DNA from: Candidatus Thiothrix putei
GTDB lineage: Bacteria > Pseudomonadota > Gammaproteobacteria > Thiotrichales > Thiotrichaceae
NCBI GenBank assembly: GCA_029972225.1
Contig: CP124756.1
Coordinates: forward strand, 4,068,279-4,132,278
Length of the DNA: 64,000 nucleotides
Direction: 5' to 3'
Shown: positions 7,705 to 17,015 of the stretch, piece after piece
How the letters are laid out: each line of letters starts with the position of its first letter
Numbering within the stretch: the stretch's first letter is position 1
Program-made: the position numbers and the translations under genes
Notes under the pieces: generated by a model
Seen by the model: the letters and a program-made list of their open reading frames with translations, nothing else
What the model was told of the DNA's origin: nothing
The model's database searches: none

Positions 7705-8840
7705 TACCAGTCCGTGCCATAAAATAGTTTTTTTGATCAGGGAAATATGGTTAGATGACTGGTAACAAAAGCAGCCATGAGTAATGTATGACATTAAAAA
7801 TCACTTTCACTGAGGATGAGATAGCGGAGCTGTTCTACTGGAAGGAGCGCCATCCTCATCCCAGAGTCCGTAAGAAAATGTCCGTGCTGTACCTGAAATC
7901 CCAACAGTTGACGCATAAGGAAATCAAACGATTGGAAAGGATTACAGAAGCCACGCTGCTTGCCTACCTAAACGCCTACCTACAACCTAACGGTTTAGAA
8001 GCTCTTAAAGAAATACGATTCAATAAACCACAGAGTGATTTGATGGCATATAAAGACAAGATTGAAGCCTATTTTCGTGAATATCCCCCCGCAACCAGCA
8101 AGGCGGCAGCCGCTAAGATTGAGGAGCTGACAGGCATCAAACGCAGTGAGGACAGGGTACGTGTCTTTATGAAGAAAATAGGGATGGACATCCATAAAGT
8201 GGGGATGATACCCGCCAAAGCTGATGTGGAAGCACAAGAAAAGTTCCTGGAAAATGAACTAAAACCGCGCATTCAGGAGGCTAAGGAGGGCAAACGCGCC
8301 CTTTTTTTGTCGATGCCGCCCACTTCGTGTTAGCACCGTTTCTGGGGTTTTTGTGGTCATTTTCCCGCGTATTCATCAAAGCCCCCTGTGGTCGACAACG
8401 CTACAACGTATTGGGCGCACTCAATGCGATAACGCTACAACTCATCACGATCACTAACGACTCCTATATCAACGCTAACAGCGTGTGTGAATTATTGGAA
8501 AAAATTGCAGCGTTAGCACTCAAAATACCGATCACTTTGGTCTTGGATAATGCCAAGTATCAACGCTGTGAAGCCGTGTTTGCCTGTGCGAAAAGGCTCA
8601 ATATTGAACTATTATTTTTACCGACCTATTCACCCAACCTCAATCTGATTGAACGGTTGTGGAAGTTCGTCAAGAAAAAATGCTTGTACTCGAAATACTA
8701 TGATAAGTTTCCCGCTTTCAAGGCGGCCATCACCAACTGTCTCGACAAGCTGGATACCGATCACAAGAAAGAACTGACCCAGTTGATGACAACAAATTTT
8801 CAAACCTTTAAAAATGTTCAGGTCTTGACGCTGTAAGGTA
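7705..8840 (+). mobile_element. IS630-family element, copy 1
   Basis: 1136 bp, beginning TACCAG and ending AAGGTA, flanked on both sides by a TA target duplication (7703-7704 and 8841-8842), as expected for IS630/Tc1-type elements. It differs from copy 2 at 9438-10573 at one base noticed by eye (7740 G versus 9473 A), so transposition was recent. It interrupts a small lipoprotein gene. Confidence 0.9.
7788..8836 (+). CDS. IS630 transposase (two overlapping frames, -1 frameshift)
   Basis: The first frame (7788-8333) encodes the helix-turn-helix DNA-binding half. The second (from about 8300 to 8836) encodes the DDE catalytic half. The two are joined by a -1 shift on the seven-T run at 8302-8308, which restores F-V-D-A-A-H-F with the first catalytic Asp; the second Asp is in LVLDNAKYQ and the Glu in NLIERLWKF. 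Because the identical run is present in both copies, programmed frameshifting or transcript slippage is more likely than decay. The product would be about 345 residues, typical for IS630. Confidence 0.85.
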
Positions 8841-8947
8841 TAGCGCGAGTAGTCGCAGCAGTGTCAGTCGGTGGGGTGCAAGCACCTAGGGTAGCAAGGC
8901 AGAACACCAATAGGCTGAGAGTTTTCATGACCATTCCTTGTTGGGGG

Positions 8948-8975
8948 GTAGAGACGCAAAAGCTTGCGTCTCTAC
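8948..8975. repeat. 28-bp perfect hairpin between maeB remnant and lipoprotein gene
   Basis: A perfect 12-bp stem (GTAGAGACGCAA with TTGCGTCTCTAC) and a four-base loop AAGC, 18 bases past the maeB stop. No T-run follows, so it is not a standard intrinsic terminator. It resembles the short dispersed palindromes found between genes in many bacteria and could stabilise mRNA ends. Confidence 0.6.
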
Positions 8976-9437
8976 GGTGGCGTTGTCAAACCTTATACTT
9001 TGCGGTTCATCGCTTCCACGCTGGCAAACGCCGCCATGTTCACAATGCCGCGCACGGTGGTACTTTCAGTCAGGATATGCACAGGGTAATTCGTCCCCAC
9101 CAACATTGGCCCCACTGGCAAGCCATCTGCCAACATCTTGGTCATGTTGTAAGCGATATTCGCCGAATTCAGATCAGGGCACACCAGCAAATTGGCTTCA
9201 CCCTCAAACGCCGCCCCCTTAAACAAACGGTCACGGATTTCTTGTGACAGGGCTGCATCTGCGTGCATTTCACCTTCCACCCGCAAATCAGGATGCTTCT
9301 CACGCAAGATTTCCAGCGTGCGGCGCATTTTGGCGGAATGCACATTCATGCGGCTGCCAAAGTTGGAATGCGACAGCAACGCGGCTTTCGGTTCAAACCC
9401 AAAACCTGCCACCAGTTCCGCTGCCAACGCTGTGTTA

Positions 9438-10573
9438 TACCAGTCCGTGCCATAAAATAGTTTTTTTGATCAAGGAAATATGGTTAGATGACTGGTAACA
9501 AAAGCAGCCATGAGTAATGTATGACATTAAAAATCACTTTCACTGAGGATGAGATAGCGGAGCTGTTCTACTGGAAGGAGCGCCATCCTCATCCCAGAGT
9601 CCGTAAGAAAATGTCCGTGCTGTACCTGAAATCCCAACAGTTGACGCATAAGGAAATCAAACGATTGGAAAGGATTACAGAAGCCACGCTGCTTGCCTAC
9701 CTAAACGCCTACCTACAACCTAACGGTTTAGAAGCTCTTAAAGAAATACGATTCAATAAACCACAGAGTGATTTGATGGCATATAAAGACAAGATTGAAG
9801 CCTATTTTCGTGAATATCCCCCCGCAACCAGCAAGGCGGCAGCCGCTAAGATTGAGGAGCTGACAGGCATCAAACGCAGTGAGGACAGGGTACGTGTCTT
9901 TATGAAGAAAATAGGGATGGACATCCATAAAGTGGGGATGATACCCGCCAAAGCTGATGTGGAAGCACAAGAAAAGTTCCTGGAAAATGAACTAAAACCG
10001 CGCATTCAGGAGGCTAAGGAGGGCAAACGCGCCCTTTTTTTGTCGATGCCGCCCACTTCGTGTTAGCACCGTTTCTGGGGTTTTTGTGGTCATTTTCCCG
10101 CGTATTCATCAAAGCCCCCTGTGGTCGACAACGCTACAACGTATTGGGCGCACTCAATGCGATAACGCTACAACTCATCACGATCACTAACGACTCCTAT
10201 ATCAACGCTAACAGCGTGTGTGAATTATTGGAAAAAATTGCAGCGTTAGCACTCAAAATACCGATCACTTTGGTCTTGGATAATGCCAAGTATCAACGCT
10301 GTGAAGCCGTGTTTGCCTGTGCGAAAAGGCTCAATATTGAACTATTATTTTTACCGACCTATTCACCCAACCTCAATCTGATTGAACGGTTGTGGAAGTT
10401 CGTCAAGAAAAAATGCTTGTACTCGAAATACTATGATAAGTTTCCCGCTTTCAAGGCGGCCATCACCAACTGTCTCGACAAGCTGGATACCGATCACAAG
10501 AAAGAACTGACCCAGTTGATGACAACAAATTTTCAAACCTTTAAAAATGTTCAGGTCTTGACGCTGTAAGGTA
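9438..10573 (+). mobile_element. IS630-family element, copy 2
   Basis: 1136 bp, same ends as copy 1 (TACC...GGTA), flanked by TA at 9436-9437 and 10574-10575. It lies inside the maeB remnant in the opposite orientation to that gene. Removing it and one TA restores the maeB frame exactly, which fixes the boundaries. Confidence 0.9.
9521..10569 (+). CDS. IS630 transposase, copy 2 (-1 frameshift)
   Basis: Both translated frames are identical to the copy 1 transposase: a helix-turn-helix frame at 9521-10066 and a DDE frame ending at 10569, joined by the seven-T run at 10035-10041. All three catalytic acidic residues are present after the shift, so the element should be active if frameshifting occurs. 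Confidence 0.85.
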
Positions 10574-10908
10574 TATCCGCAAGCTGTTCCGCCGTTGGAT
10601 CTTCGCTGACGTGCGTATCGGTGAGGAAATACGTCCCCTGCTTCAGAATCAGCATGGTGACAGCCGCCACATCCGTCAAACCGGGACGCGCCCCGATCAT
10701 GTCGCGCACGTAATGCAGGTGCGAAATGAAGTTACCTTCCACCCCGCAAATCATCGCGTCAGCATCGCCACAACGTACCATCACCGCTGCAATTTGCGTG
10801 GTACGTGCCGTCATCACCCGACGGCTATACATGGGCGTAACACCCTTGAAAAGATGTACATATTCATCAACAATCCCAAGAATCCCTATTTTGATGAGTA
10901 TAACCATC

Positions 10909-11151
10909 ATGTTAGCAGCCATCGGTGAAACCATCCGCTCCGCCCGCAAAGCACGCGGCTGGAGCCAGCAACAACTTGCCGACCTGTGCCATCTCGACCG
11001 CACCACCATCGGCGCACTCGAACGCAACGATTTCAACGACCTTGGCATCCGCAAAGTCGAGCGGGTATTAATGGTGCTAGGCAAAACCCTCACCACCAAA
11101 GATGTCGGTTTGCCCACGCCTGACGATTTGAAGGCACAACAATATGGCTGA
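10909..11151 (+). CDS. Xre/HipB-type helix-turn-helix regulator
   Basis: 80 residues from ATG 10909; an alternative ATG at 10894 adds five residues, and neither has a clear ribosome-binding site. Residues about 5-60 are a canonical Xre helix-turn-helix (IGETIRSARKARGWSQQQLA, then R-T-T-I-G-A-L-E-R). The tail L-G-I-R-K-V-E-R-V-L is typical of HipB-like antitoxins that precede a HipA kinase. The stop overlaps by 8 bases a short frame beginning like HipA, but the kinase itself is gone. The gene abuts the truncated end of maeB, so it probably arrived with a rearrangement. Confidence 0.75.
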   Translation: MLAAIGETIRSARKARGWSQQQLADLCHLDRTTIGALERNDFNDLGIRKVERVLMVLGKTLTTKDVGLPTPDDLKAQQYG

Positions 11152-11227
11152 AGTTGACGTTTACACCGGACACGGTTCGCAACCAGTAATGTACATTGCT
11201 GAAAACCAAGCCCACCAACAAGGATAA
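11144..11227 (+). pseudogene. hipA kinase stub (N-terminus only)
   Basis: 27 codons starting at ATG 11144, overlapping the HipB-like stop. The first residues M-A-E-V-D-V-Y match the usual start of HipA-family kinases. Similarity is lost after about ten residues and a TAA follows. The later M-Y-I-A-E-N (ATG 11189) resembles the M-H-I-A-E-N start of the hemerythrin gene at 11291, suggesting a small duplication or recombination scar. Inference from position and seven residues only. Confidence 0.35.
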
Positions 11228-11290
11228 TTGAAATTCCCGCCCCCCTACACCACACTTTGCGCCCATCGCTTTATCAGGAAAAATCTCACC

Positions 11291-11725
11291 ATGCACATTG
11301 CTGAAAACGCTTTCATGCCACAGGAAATCCCCGCCATGACCCAACTCCACGAAGAAGAGCGGGTCATGCTCAACGCCCTTTACCCCTTACTGGCACAAGC
11401 AACGCCGGATATTGCCAGCATCGACGCACACCTCGACGCGCTGCTCCAGCACACCACCGCGCATTTCGAGCAAGAAAACCGCAATATGCTGATCATCGAA
11501 TTCCGCCCTTACCCGGTACACAAGGACGAACACGACCTCGCCCTCAGCGCCATGAGCAGCGCGTTCGATCACTGGAAAGTCAGCCGCGACCTGCCCGCCT
11601 TGCGCCATTACCTCGAAACCGAATTGCCCGCTTGGTTGCAACAACACATTGCGACGATGGACATGATCACCGCGCGTTTCCTGAAAATGCATCAGGACAA
11701 AGGCGGCGTGCTTGAATTCGCCTGA
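11291..11725 (+). CDS. Hemerythrin-domain protein
   Basis: 144 residues from ATG 11291 (AGGAAAAA ribosome-binding site nearby). The spacing of ligands fits a bacterial hemerythrin: H and E in QLHEEERVML, H-x3-H-F-x2-E in the second helix (HTTAHFEQEN), H-K-D-E-H in the third, and H in WLQQHIATMD of the fourth. Such four-helix bundles bind an Fe-O-Fe centre and act in oxygen sensing, storage or iron-sulfur protection. It overlaps the next gene, so it is probably co-transcribed with the DOMON-like/NamZ pair. One-domain form, cytoplasmic. Confidence 0.8.
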   Translation: MHIAENAFMPQEIPAMTQLHEEERVMLNALYPLLAQATPDIASIDAHLDALLQHTTAHFEQENRNMLIIEFRPYPVHKDEHDLALSAMSSAFDHWKVSRDLPALRHYLETELPAWLQQHIATMDMITARFLKMHQDKGGVLEFA

Positions 11726-12269
11726 GTTACCCACCGTGCTAAGCCTGCATTGCCACCCCAGCACCCCCTGCCCTGCGGTCGATGCCTTGCAGGTGCAAGT
11801 AACACCCAGCGCAAGCGGTTTACACCTGCGTTACATACTCAACGGCACACTCGCAGCCCTCAACATTCCCCGCCCGCAAGCCCCGACCGCCACCGATGGC
11901 TTGTGGGAACACACCTGCTTTGAAACATTCATTCGCGTGTTGGGTGAAAACCGTTATCATGAGTTCAACTTTTCGCCTTCGAGCCAATGGGCAGCGTATG
12001 CATTCAGTGCTTATCGGGAACGGCTGGCATGGCAAGCACAACAGCCGCCCGTGATCAGTACCGCAGTACACGGCAATGAATTCGTGTTGGAAACCTTGCT
12101 TGCCAGCGCTGATTTACCCGACAATAGCACCCAACAGCCGTGGCAACTGGGGATAACGGCGGTGCTGGAAACCACCAGCGGCGAAAAATCCTACTGGGCA
12201 TTGCAGCATCCCGCCACACGCCCGGACTTCCACCATAATGACGGATTTGTACATGCAATTTGGCCTTGA
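11712..12269 (+). CDS. DOMON-like domain protein
   Basis: 185 residues if the TTG at 11712 is used; a GTG at 11736 is an alternative start. The sequence (LWEHTCFETFI near residue 65, YHEFNFSPSSQWAAYAF near 85, and a C-terminal HPATRPDFHH) matches a small family described as DOMON-like, often encoded beside NamZ/DUF1343 genes, as it is here. The family is beta-rich and may bind ligand or sugar, but its function is not established. It overlaps the hemerythrin gene by 14 bases and the NamZ gene by 32, indicating one operon. Confidence 0.7.
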   Translation: MNSPELPTVLSLHCHPSTPCPAVDALQVQVTPSASGLHLRYILNGTLAALNIPRPQAPTATDGLWEHTCFETFIRVLGENRYHEFNFSPSSQWAAYAFSAYRERLAWQAQQPPVISTAVHGNEFVLETLLASADLPDNSTQQPWQLGITAVLETTSGEKSYWALQHPATRPDFHHNDGFVHAIWP

Positions 12270-13455
12270 CCGCTTTCTAAACGATGCCAGCCTGCGTGCG
12301 CCCTTGCACGGCAAACGGGTTGCTCTACTCGCGCACCCTGCCTCCGTCACCGCCGACTTGACCCATTCGCTGGATGCACTCGCCGCTTTACCGGACATTC
12401 ACCTCAGCGCCGCGTTCGGTCCGCAACACGGCATTAAAGGCGACAAGCAAGACAATATGATGGAATCGCCCGACTTCATCGACCCGCAACACGGCATTCC
12501 GATTTTCAGCCTGTACGGGGAAGTACGCCGCCCTACCGCCGCGATGATGGATACCTTTGACGTCTTGCTGGTGGATTTGCAGGATTTAGGTTGCCGTATT
12601 TACACTTTCATCACCACCCTGCGCTATGTGTTGGAAGCCGCCGAACAACACGGCAAAAGCGTATGGGTACTCGACCGCCCCAACCCTGCCGGTCGCCCCG
12701 TCGAAGGCTTAACCTTACGCACGGGCTGGGAAAGTTTCGTCGGCGCAGGCGCAATGCCGATGCGTCACGGCTTAACGATGGGCGAACTGGGTTTATGGTT
12801 TATCCGCGAACTCAAGCTCAATCTCGAATACCGCGTGATCGGCATGGAAGGCTGGCAACCAGAACGGGCAAACGGCTACGGCTGGCCACTGGGTGAGCGT
12901 GAATGGATCAACCCCAGCCCCAATGCCCCGAACTTATCAATGGCACGTTGCTACGCCGGAACCGTCATGCTGGAAGGCACAACTCTCTCGGAAGGACGCG
13001 GTACGACCCGCCCGCTGGAACTGTTCGGCGCACCCGACCTTGACACTCGCGCCATTATTCGCACCATGCAAACCCTTGCACCGCACTGGCTGCACGGCTG
13101 TCGCTTGCGTGAATGCTGGTTTGAACCCACCTTCCACAAACACGCGGGCAAACTGTGTGCGGGGGTGCAAATCCACGTCGAAGCGCCGCATTACGACCAC
13201 GCCGCGTTCCGCCCTTGGCGCGTGCAAGCCTTGGCGTTCAAAGCGATTCGCCAGTTGTACCCCGATTATCCGCTGTGGCGGGATTTCCCCTACGAATATG
13301 AATTCGGCAAACTCGCGATTGATGTGATCAACGGTTCACCACTGTTACGCGAATGGGTGGATGCCCCGCAAGCCACCCCAGCGGATTTGGATGTATTAAC
13401 CTGGCCTGACGAACAGGCGTGGCTCAAACAGCGTGAACCCTTCCTGCTGTACTAA
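12238..13455 (+). CDS. NamZ-type exo-N-acetylmuramidase (DUF1343)
   Basis: 405 residues from ATG 12238; ATG 12253 is an alternative start. Family-typical stretches include LLAHPASVTADL, AFGPQHGIKGDKQDN, F-D-V-L-L-V-D-L-Q-D-L-G-C-R-I-Y-T-F, L-D-R-P-N-P-A-G-R and E-G-T-T-L-S-E-G-R-G-T-T. NamZ enzymes (formerly DUF1343/YbbC) remove terminal N-acetylmuramic acid from peptidoglycan fragments during cell-wall recycling. No clear signal peptide is present, so the protein may act in the cytoplasm or leave by another route. It follows the DOMON-like gene with a 32-base overlap. Confidence 0.85.
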   Translation: MTDLYMQFGLDRFLNDASLRAPLHGKRVALLAHPASVTADLTHSLDALAALPDIHLSAAFGPQHGIKGDKQDNMMESPDFIDPQHGIPIFSLYGEVRRPTAAMMDTFDVLLVDLQDLGCRIYTFITTLRYVLEAAEQHGKSVWVLDRPNPAGRPVEGLTLRTGWESFVGAGAMPMRHGLTMGELGLWFIRELKLNLEYRVIGMEGWQPERANGYGWPLGEREWINPSPNAPNLSMARCYAGTVMLEGTTLSEGRGTTRPLELFGAPDLDTRAIIRTMQTLAPHWLHGCRLRECWFEPTFHKHAGKLCAGVQIHVEAPHYDHAAFRPWRVQALAFKAIRQLYPDYPLWRDFPYEYEFGKLAIDVINGSPLLREWVDAPQATPADLDVLTWPDEQAWLKQREPFLLY

Positions 13456-13462
13456 TCCCAAG

Positions 13463-14740
13463 CTATACCGCAACTGCCCACTGATACCAAGCCACCGTCA
13501 TCCCTGTGGCGGCAGCCAAGAACAGCGGAATACCTACCCGTAAACCCACACCCCATCCTCCAATACTGAGAGCCATCCCCGCTTTCACCAAAGAATTAAC
13601 TGCCGCAGCCAACACAATCCCAAACACAGCAGTGGACGCAGTTAAACCGTTTAAACTCATACGTGACAATGACAAGGTGATCGCATCCACATCCGCCACC
13701 CCTGATGCGGCAGCCAATAGCAGCACGCCCATTGCCCCGACCCAATCTTGCAGTGCCTTGCCCAACAACATGATCACTGCCAACAATACCCCAAACAGAA
13801 AAGCCGTGCGCAATTCCAACGGATTACTCAAATGCACCCGTGGTTCAGCCTGTTGACCTTTCCCCGTGAACCAATACAGCAAGGCAGGCACATAGGTCAG
13901 CACCGCCATCAACACAACCGGCAACCACAATAAATCAAATATCAGAGGGTTAATCAGGCTCGCCACTAACAACATGCGCGGAAACATCGTGCCACAAGCC
14001 AGCAAAATCCCCGTTGCTAAGACCGGCGCTAATGCAACCTCTTGCCTTGCCAGCCGTGAAAAATTCAAGGTTAAAGCCGTCGATGACACTAACCCACCGA
14101 GTAAACCCGTCAGCAATGCCCCCTTGCGTGCCCCCCCCAATTTCAGCGCAAAGTAACCGATGAAGGAAATGGCGGCAATCAACACCACCATCCACCACAG
14201 CTCATAAGGGTTTAACGCCTGCCAAGGCCCAAAGCCTTGATGCGGCAAAATTGGCAAAATCACCGCCGACATTAACAACAGTTTAGTGGCTGCCCGCAAC
14301 TCACTTTCTTCCAGCGCCTGCACCCAGCGGTGCAATTGCGGCTTGTACGCTAACAGTGCCATGGTCACGACACCTGCCGCAACCGCCTCTTCTTCCCTAC
14401 CGCCCACCGCCAGTAGCCCAAACACAAACACCAGCAAACCCGCCACCAGACTGGTGATACTGACATCTTTACCGTGATTTTCACGCAAATTAACGCCGTA
14501 GGTAAGCGCCAAGGCCAGTGCAACGCCAACAAAGATTAAACCAATCGCTACCGCCCCCAATTGCGCCCCTAGCAATGCGGTACAACCACCCAACAACCCC
14601 AGCAAACCGTAAGTACGTACCCCAGCAACACGCTTGCCCTCACTGGCATCACGCTGTTGCCAACCACGCTCCACCCCAATCAGCAAACCAATGCCCAAGG
14701 CAATCGCAAGGTGATAAAAAATAATCGGATTGGCGCTCAT
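13463..14740 (-). CDS. MgtC/SapB-DUF4010 family membrane protein
   Basis: 425 residues, almost entirely hydrophobic with about twelve predicted membrane spans. The N-terminal ~140 residues match the MgtC/SapB module (LAIALGIGLLIGVERGW, VAGVRTYGLLGLLGG), and the remainder matches DUF4010 (GLLGGLVSSTALTLNFS; SGVADVDAITLS). Proteins with this fusion are widespread inner-membrane proteins of unknown transport function. The gene overlaps the upstream transglycosylase gene by 4 bases on the same strand, so they are probably translated together. Confidence 0.85.
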   Translation of the reverse strand: MSANPIIFYHLAIALGIGLLIGVERGWQQRDASEGKRVAGVRTYGLLGLLGGCTALLGAQLGAVAIGLIFVGVALALALTYGVNLRENHGKDVSITSLVAGLLVFVFGLLAVGGREEEAVAAGVVTMALLAYKPQLHRWVQALEESELRAATKLLLMSAVILPILPHQGFGPWQALNPYELWWMVVLIAAISFIGYFALKLGGARKGALLTGLLGGLVSSTALTLNFSRLARQEVALAPVLATGILLACGTMFPRMLLVASLINPLIFDLLWLPVVLMAVLTYVPALLYWFTGKGQQAEPRVHLSNPLELRTAFLFGVLLAVIMLLGKALQDWVGAMGVLLLAAASGVADVDAITLSLSRMSLNGLTASTAVFGIVLAAAVNSLVKAGMALSIGGWGVGLRVGIPLFLAAATGMTVAWYQWAVAV

Positions 14741-15561
14741 CGTGAGTGCTCAGCCTTGATCAGTTGTGCGATATTCCACAAACTTGGCACGTATTCCACT
14801 GCGGCTTTCAGCGATCTATCACCCGGCTGTTCAAGGTGTTGTGCATAGAGAGCGTGGTAAAAATTGGCAAAACTCAACGCCACCCCACGTCTTTCCATGT
14901 CTGCCAGCAGGCGTTTGACATTACCCGCCCCCCAGTTATACGCGGTAAACGTCAGCAACCACGCATCGCTTTCGGCAAATCCTGCCACCTTCGCAAAATA
15001 GAAATGGTAACGGTGTAAATGCGCTTGTGCTGCTTGGGTACTTAAGGTGGCATCCGAGCGTAATTTATTGATGCCCGTGGTTTTGAGCTTGTCACCAACA
15101 TAATCCAAAGCCTGAATTTCTTTCAATACCTCTGGAGTCAGTTGCCAGTAACCGTAATCGGCGGATTTTCTACCTTTTTTGCCGTGCCACTGCGATTCCA
15201 GATATGCAATCAGCAAAATGCTATCCGGCATTCCCTGCAAATCGACGTTTTTCGCAAACGGATACGAGCGGACAAAGGCATCCAAGTAATCATTGTGACC
15301 GTTATCATCACGCCACTGAATTTTGTTGCGCACGTGTTCTGCCACCTGCAAAAACGTGGTTTTACCTTCGCCATGCAATGCATTGCTTAGAAAAAACGCG
15401 AACAAATCGTAATGCTTATCCGCCAACTGTCCGATGGAAGATTCTGCGGGTACTTGGTAGGCCACTTTGTGCCATGCGGGGGTTTCCGCCTGTGAAGTGG
15501 CATTCAGCGAAAGGATTGTGAATAGCAGTAAGGCAATAGCAGTCCGTATTGAGGATGACAT
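14737..15561 (-). CDS. Lytic murein transglycosylase (SLT domain)
   Basis: 274 residues from ATG 15561, chosen because it opens with a signal peptide (TAIALLLFTILSLNATSQA); a longer frame to 15612 would bury it. The SLT lysozyme-like core has the catalytic Glu in IAYLESQWHGKKGRKS, then D-Y-G-Y-W-Q-L-T-P, and a downstream AYNWGAGNVKRL motif, the normal order for MltD/Slt70-type enzymes. It cleaves glycan strands of peptidoglycan in the periplasm. It is coupled to the downstream DUF4010 membrane-protein gene by a 4-base overlap. No LysM repeat is present. Confidence 0.85.
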   Translation of the reverse strand: MSSSIRTAIALLLFTILSLNATSQAETPAWHKVAYQVPAESSIGQLADKHYDLFAFFLSNALHGEGKTTFLQVAEHVRNKIQWRDDNGHNDYLDAFVRSYPFAKNVDLQGMPDSILLIAYLESQWHGKKGRKSADYGYWQLTPEVLKEIQALDYVGDKLKTTGINKLRSDATLSTQAAQAHLHRYHFYFAKVAGFAESDAWLLTFTAYNWGAGNVKRLLADMERRGVALSFANFYHALYAQHLEQPGDRSLKAAVEYVPSLWNIAQLIKAEHSR

Positions 15562-15637
15562 AAACAATCCATTTTGCAAAAGAAAGAATGAGCCTATTTT
15601 AGCGAGACTCATTCCCTCTGCATGGATTATTTTTGGC

Positions 15638-17002
15638 TTATTTCATCGTCACCATTTCTTCGGCACTAACAGGGTGAATCGCAATGGTGTCATCAAAGTC
15701 CTGCTTAGTTGCACCCATACGGATAGCAACCGCGAAACCTTGCATCATTTCATCCACACCCAAACCAATGGCATGGCAACCAACGATCTTCTCGTCTTCG
15801 CCCACCACGACCAGCTTCATCGCGGTTTTGGCTTTGTGCTTGACGAAGGAGTAATACATCGGGGTAAATTCGGTGCTGTACACCTTCACCGCATCGCCGT
15901 ACTTTTCCCGCGCCGCTTCTTCCGACAAACCAATCGTGCCAATCGGCGGATGGGTAAACATTACGGTCGGAATCAGGCTGTAATCGACCTTGCGGTCTTT
16001 CATACCACCGAATAAACGATCACCGAGGCGACGACCAGCCGCAATTGCTACCGGAGTCAGTTGCACCCCGCGCTTATTGATAATGTCACCAATCGCGTAA
16101 ACACCGGGAACGCTGGTTTCCTGATACTCGTTTACGTCGATGAAACCACCGGGCGCAAGCTCCAGACCGATGTTTTCCAAACCAATGTCGTCGGTATTGG
16201 TCTTACGCCCAATCGCCCACAACAACTGATCCAAATCAGCCAGCACACTGCCGTCGGTGTAATTCACGGTAAGTTTACCGTCGGCTTGTTTTTCCACACT
16301 GGCAATTTTCGCCGTGTCGTTGAACACAATGCCATCATGTTCCATTTGCGTGCGCAGGGTTTTCTGCATCAGGCTATCGAAACCGATCAACACGGGGAAA
16401 CCTTGGTGCAACATGTGCGTTTCTGAGCCAAGTGCATTCAACACACCTGCCAATTCCAGCGCAATGTAACCGCCGCCGACAACCGCGACTTTCGCAGGCT
16501 GTTCGTCCAGTTCAAAAAAGCCGTCAGAGGTGATGCCGTGTTCTGCACCGGGAATATCCGTTGGCACAATCGGGCGACCACCCGTGGAAATTACAATGTG
16601 ATCAGCGGTGTAGTTTTCACCATCGACTTCCAGCGTCTTGGCATCGACGAAACGCGCCTGGCCTTGAATCAGGTCAATGCCCGCTTCCGCCAAAAAGCTA
16701 TCCATGTACCAATCGGTAATGCCACCGATCATGTTGTCGCGCTTGTTGACCAAGGTTGCCCAATCCAATTTACCGGGCGTTGTCGCAAAACCGTAATCTT
16801 GCGCGTCGTGTTGGGCATGAGCCAGATTTGCAGCAAACCACATCACTTTTTTGGGAACGCAGCCACGGTTGACGCACGTACCGCCGAGGTCATCATTGAC
16901 TTCCACGACTGCGCACTTCGCGCCATGTTTCGCAGCCTTTTCGACCACTGACAAACCACCGCTGCCTGCGCCGATGGCGATTAAATCGTAATGTTGGCTC
17001 AT
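15638..17002 (-). CDS. gor: Glutathione-disulfide reductase
   Basis: 454 residues, normal length. The FAD-binding Rossmann motif G-A-G-S-G-G is at 11-16 and the redox-active pair in G-G-T-C-V-N-R-G-C is at Cys43/Cys48. The NAD(P)-binding motif G-G-G-Y-I-A-L-E is in the middle, and the C-terminal dimer interface ends with A-I-H-P-V-S-A-E-E, including the catalytic His-Glu. It reduces oxidised glutathione using NADPH in the cytoplasm. The gene follows the peroxiredoxin-glutaredoxin gene by 13 bases on the same strand, so peroxide reduction and glutathione recycling are encoded as one unit. Confidence 0.93.
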   Translation of the reverse strand: MSQHYDLIAIGAGSGGLSVVEKAAKHGAKCAVVEVNDDLGGTCVNRGCVPKKVMWFAANLAHAQHDAQDYGFATTPGKLDWATLVNKRDNMIGGITDWYMDSFLAEAGIDLIQGQARFVDAKTLEVDGENYTADHIVISTGGRPIVPTDIPGAEHGITSDGFFELDEQPAKVAVVGGGYIALELAGVLNALGSETHMLHQGFPVLIGFDSLMQKTLRTQMEHDGIVFNDTAKIASVEKQADGKLTVNYTDGSVLADLDQLLWAIGRKTNTDDIGLENIGLELAPGGFIDVNEYQETSVPGVYAIGDIINKRGVQLTPVAIAAGRRLGDRLFGGMKDRKVDYSLIPTVMFTHPPIGTIGLSEEAAREKYGDAVKVYSTEFTPMYYSFVKHKAKTAMKLVVVGEDEKIVGCHAIGLGVDEMMQGFAVAIRMGATKQDFDDTIAIHPVSAEEMVTMK

Positions 17003-17015
17003 GCCCTACTCCTTC

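Larger units (their letters stand above)
7530..8928 (-). pseudogene. Small lipoprotein gene interrupted by IS630
   Basis: Joining the minus-strand sequence across the IS630 insertion (removing 7705-8840 and one TA duplicate) restores an uninterrupted 86-codon frame from ATG 8928 to the TAG at 7530-7532. It begins with a lipoprotein signal peptide ending in a lipobox L-G-A-C, then a Thr/Ala-rich linker. The C-terminal half contains a K-I-R-N-L-E-K-A-G stretch. An AAGGA ribosome-binding site precedes the ATG. The protein family was not recognised. With the insertion after about 29 codons only the signal peptide and linker could be made. Confidence 0.7.
8993..10860 (-). pseudogene. maeB: NADP malic enzyme (phosphotransacetylase domain) remnant, split by IS630
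   Basis: Two minus-strand pieces, about 10574-10860 and 8993-9437, join in frame across IS630 copy 2 after removing one TA duplicate. Together they give about 240 residues matching the C-terminal phosphotransacetylase-like regulatory domain of MaeB-type malic enzymes (GVTPMYSRR; ADAMICGVEG; GFEPKAALLSHSNFGS; ANLLVCPDLNSANIAYN). The entire malic enzyme catalytic domain and the first part of this domain are missing: similarity stops near 10860, where a HipB-like gene begins. The gene was therefore probably truncated before the insertion. Malate to pyruvate conversion by this gene is lost. Confidence 0.8.

Noticed and set aside
9001..9247. Plus-strand frames across the maeB remnant
   Set aside because: They are antisense shadows of the conserved MaeB frame, which explains the openness.
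10862..11255. Minus-strand extension of the maeB frame
   Set aside because: Past about 10860 it is antisense to the HipB-like gene and loses MaeB similarity.
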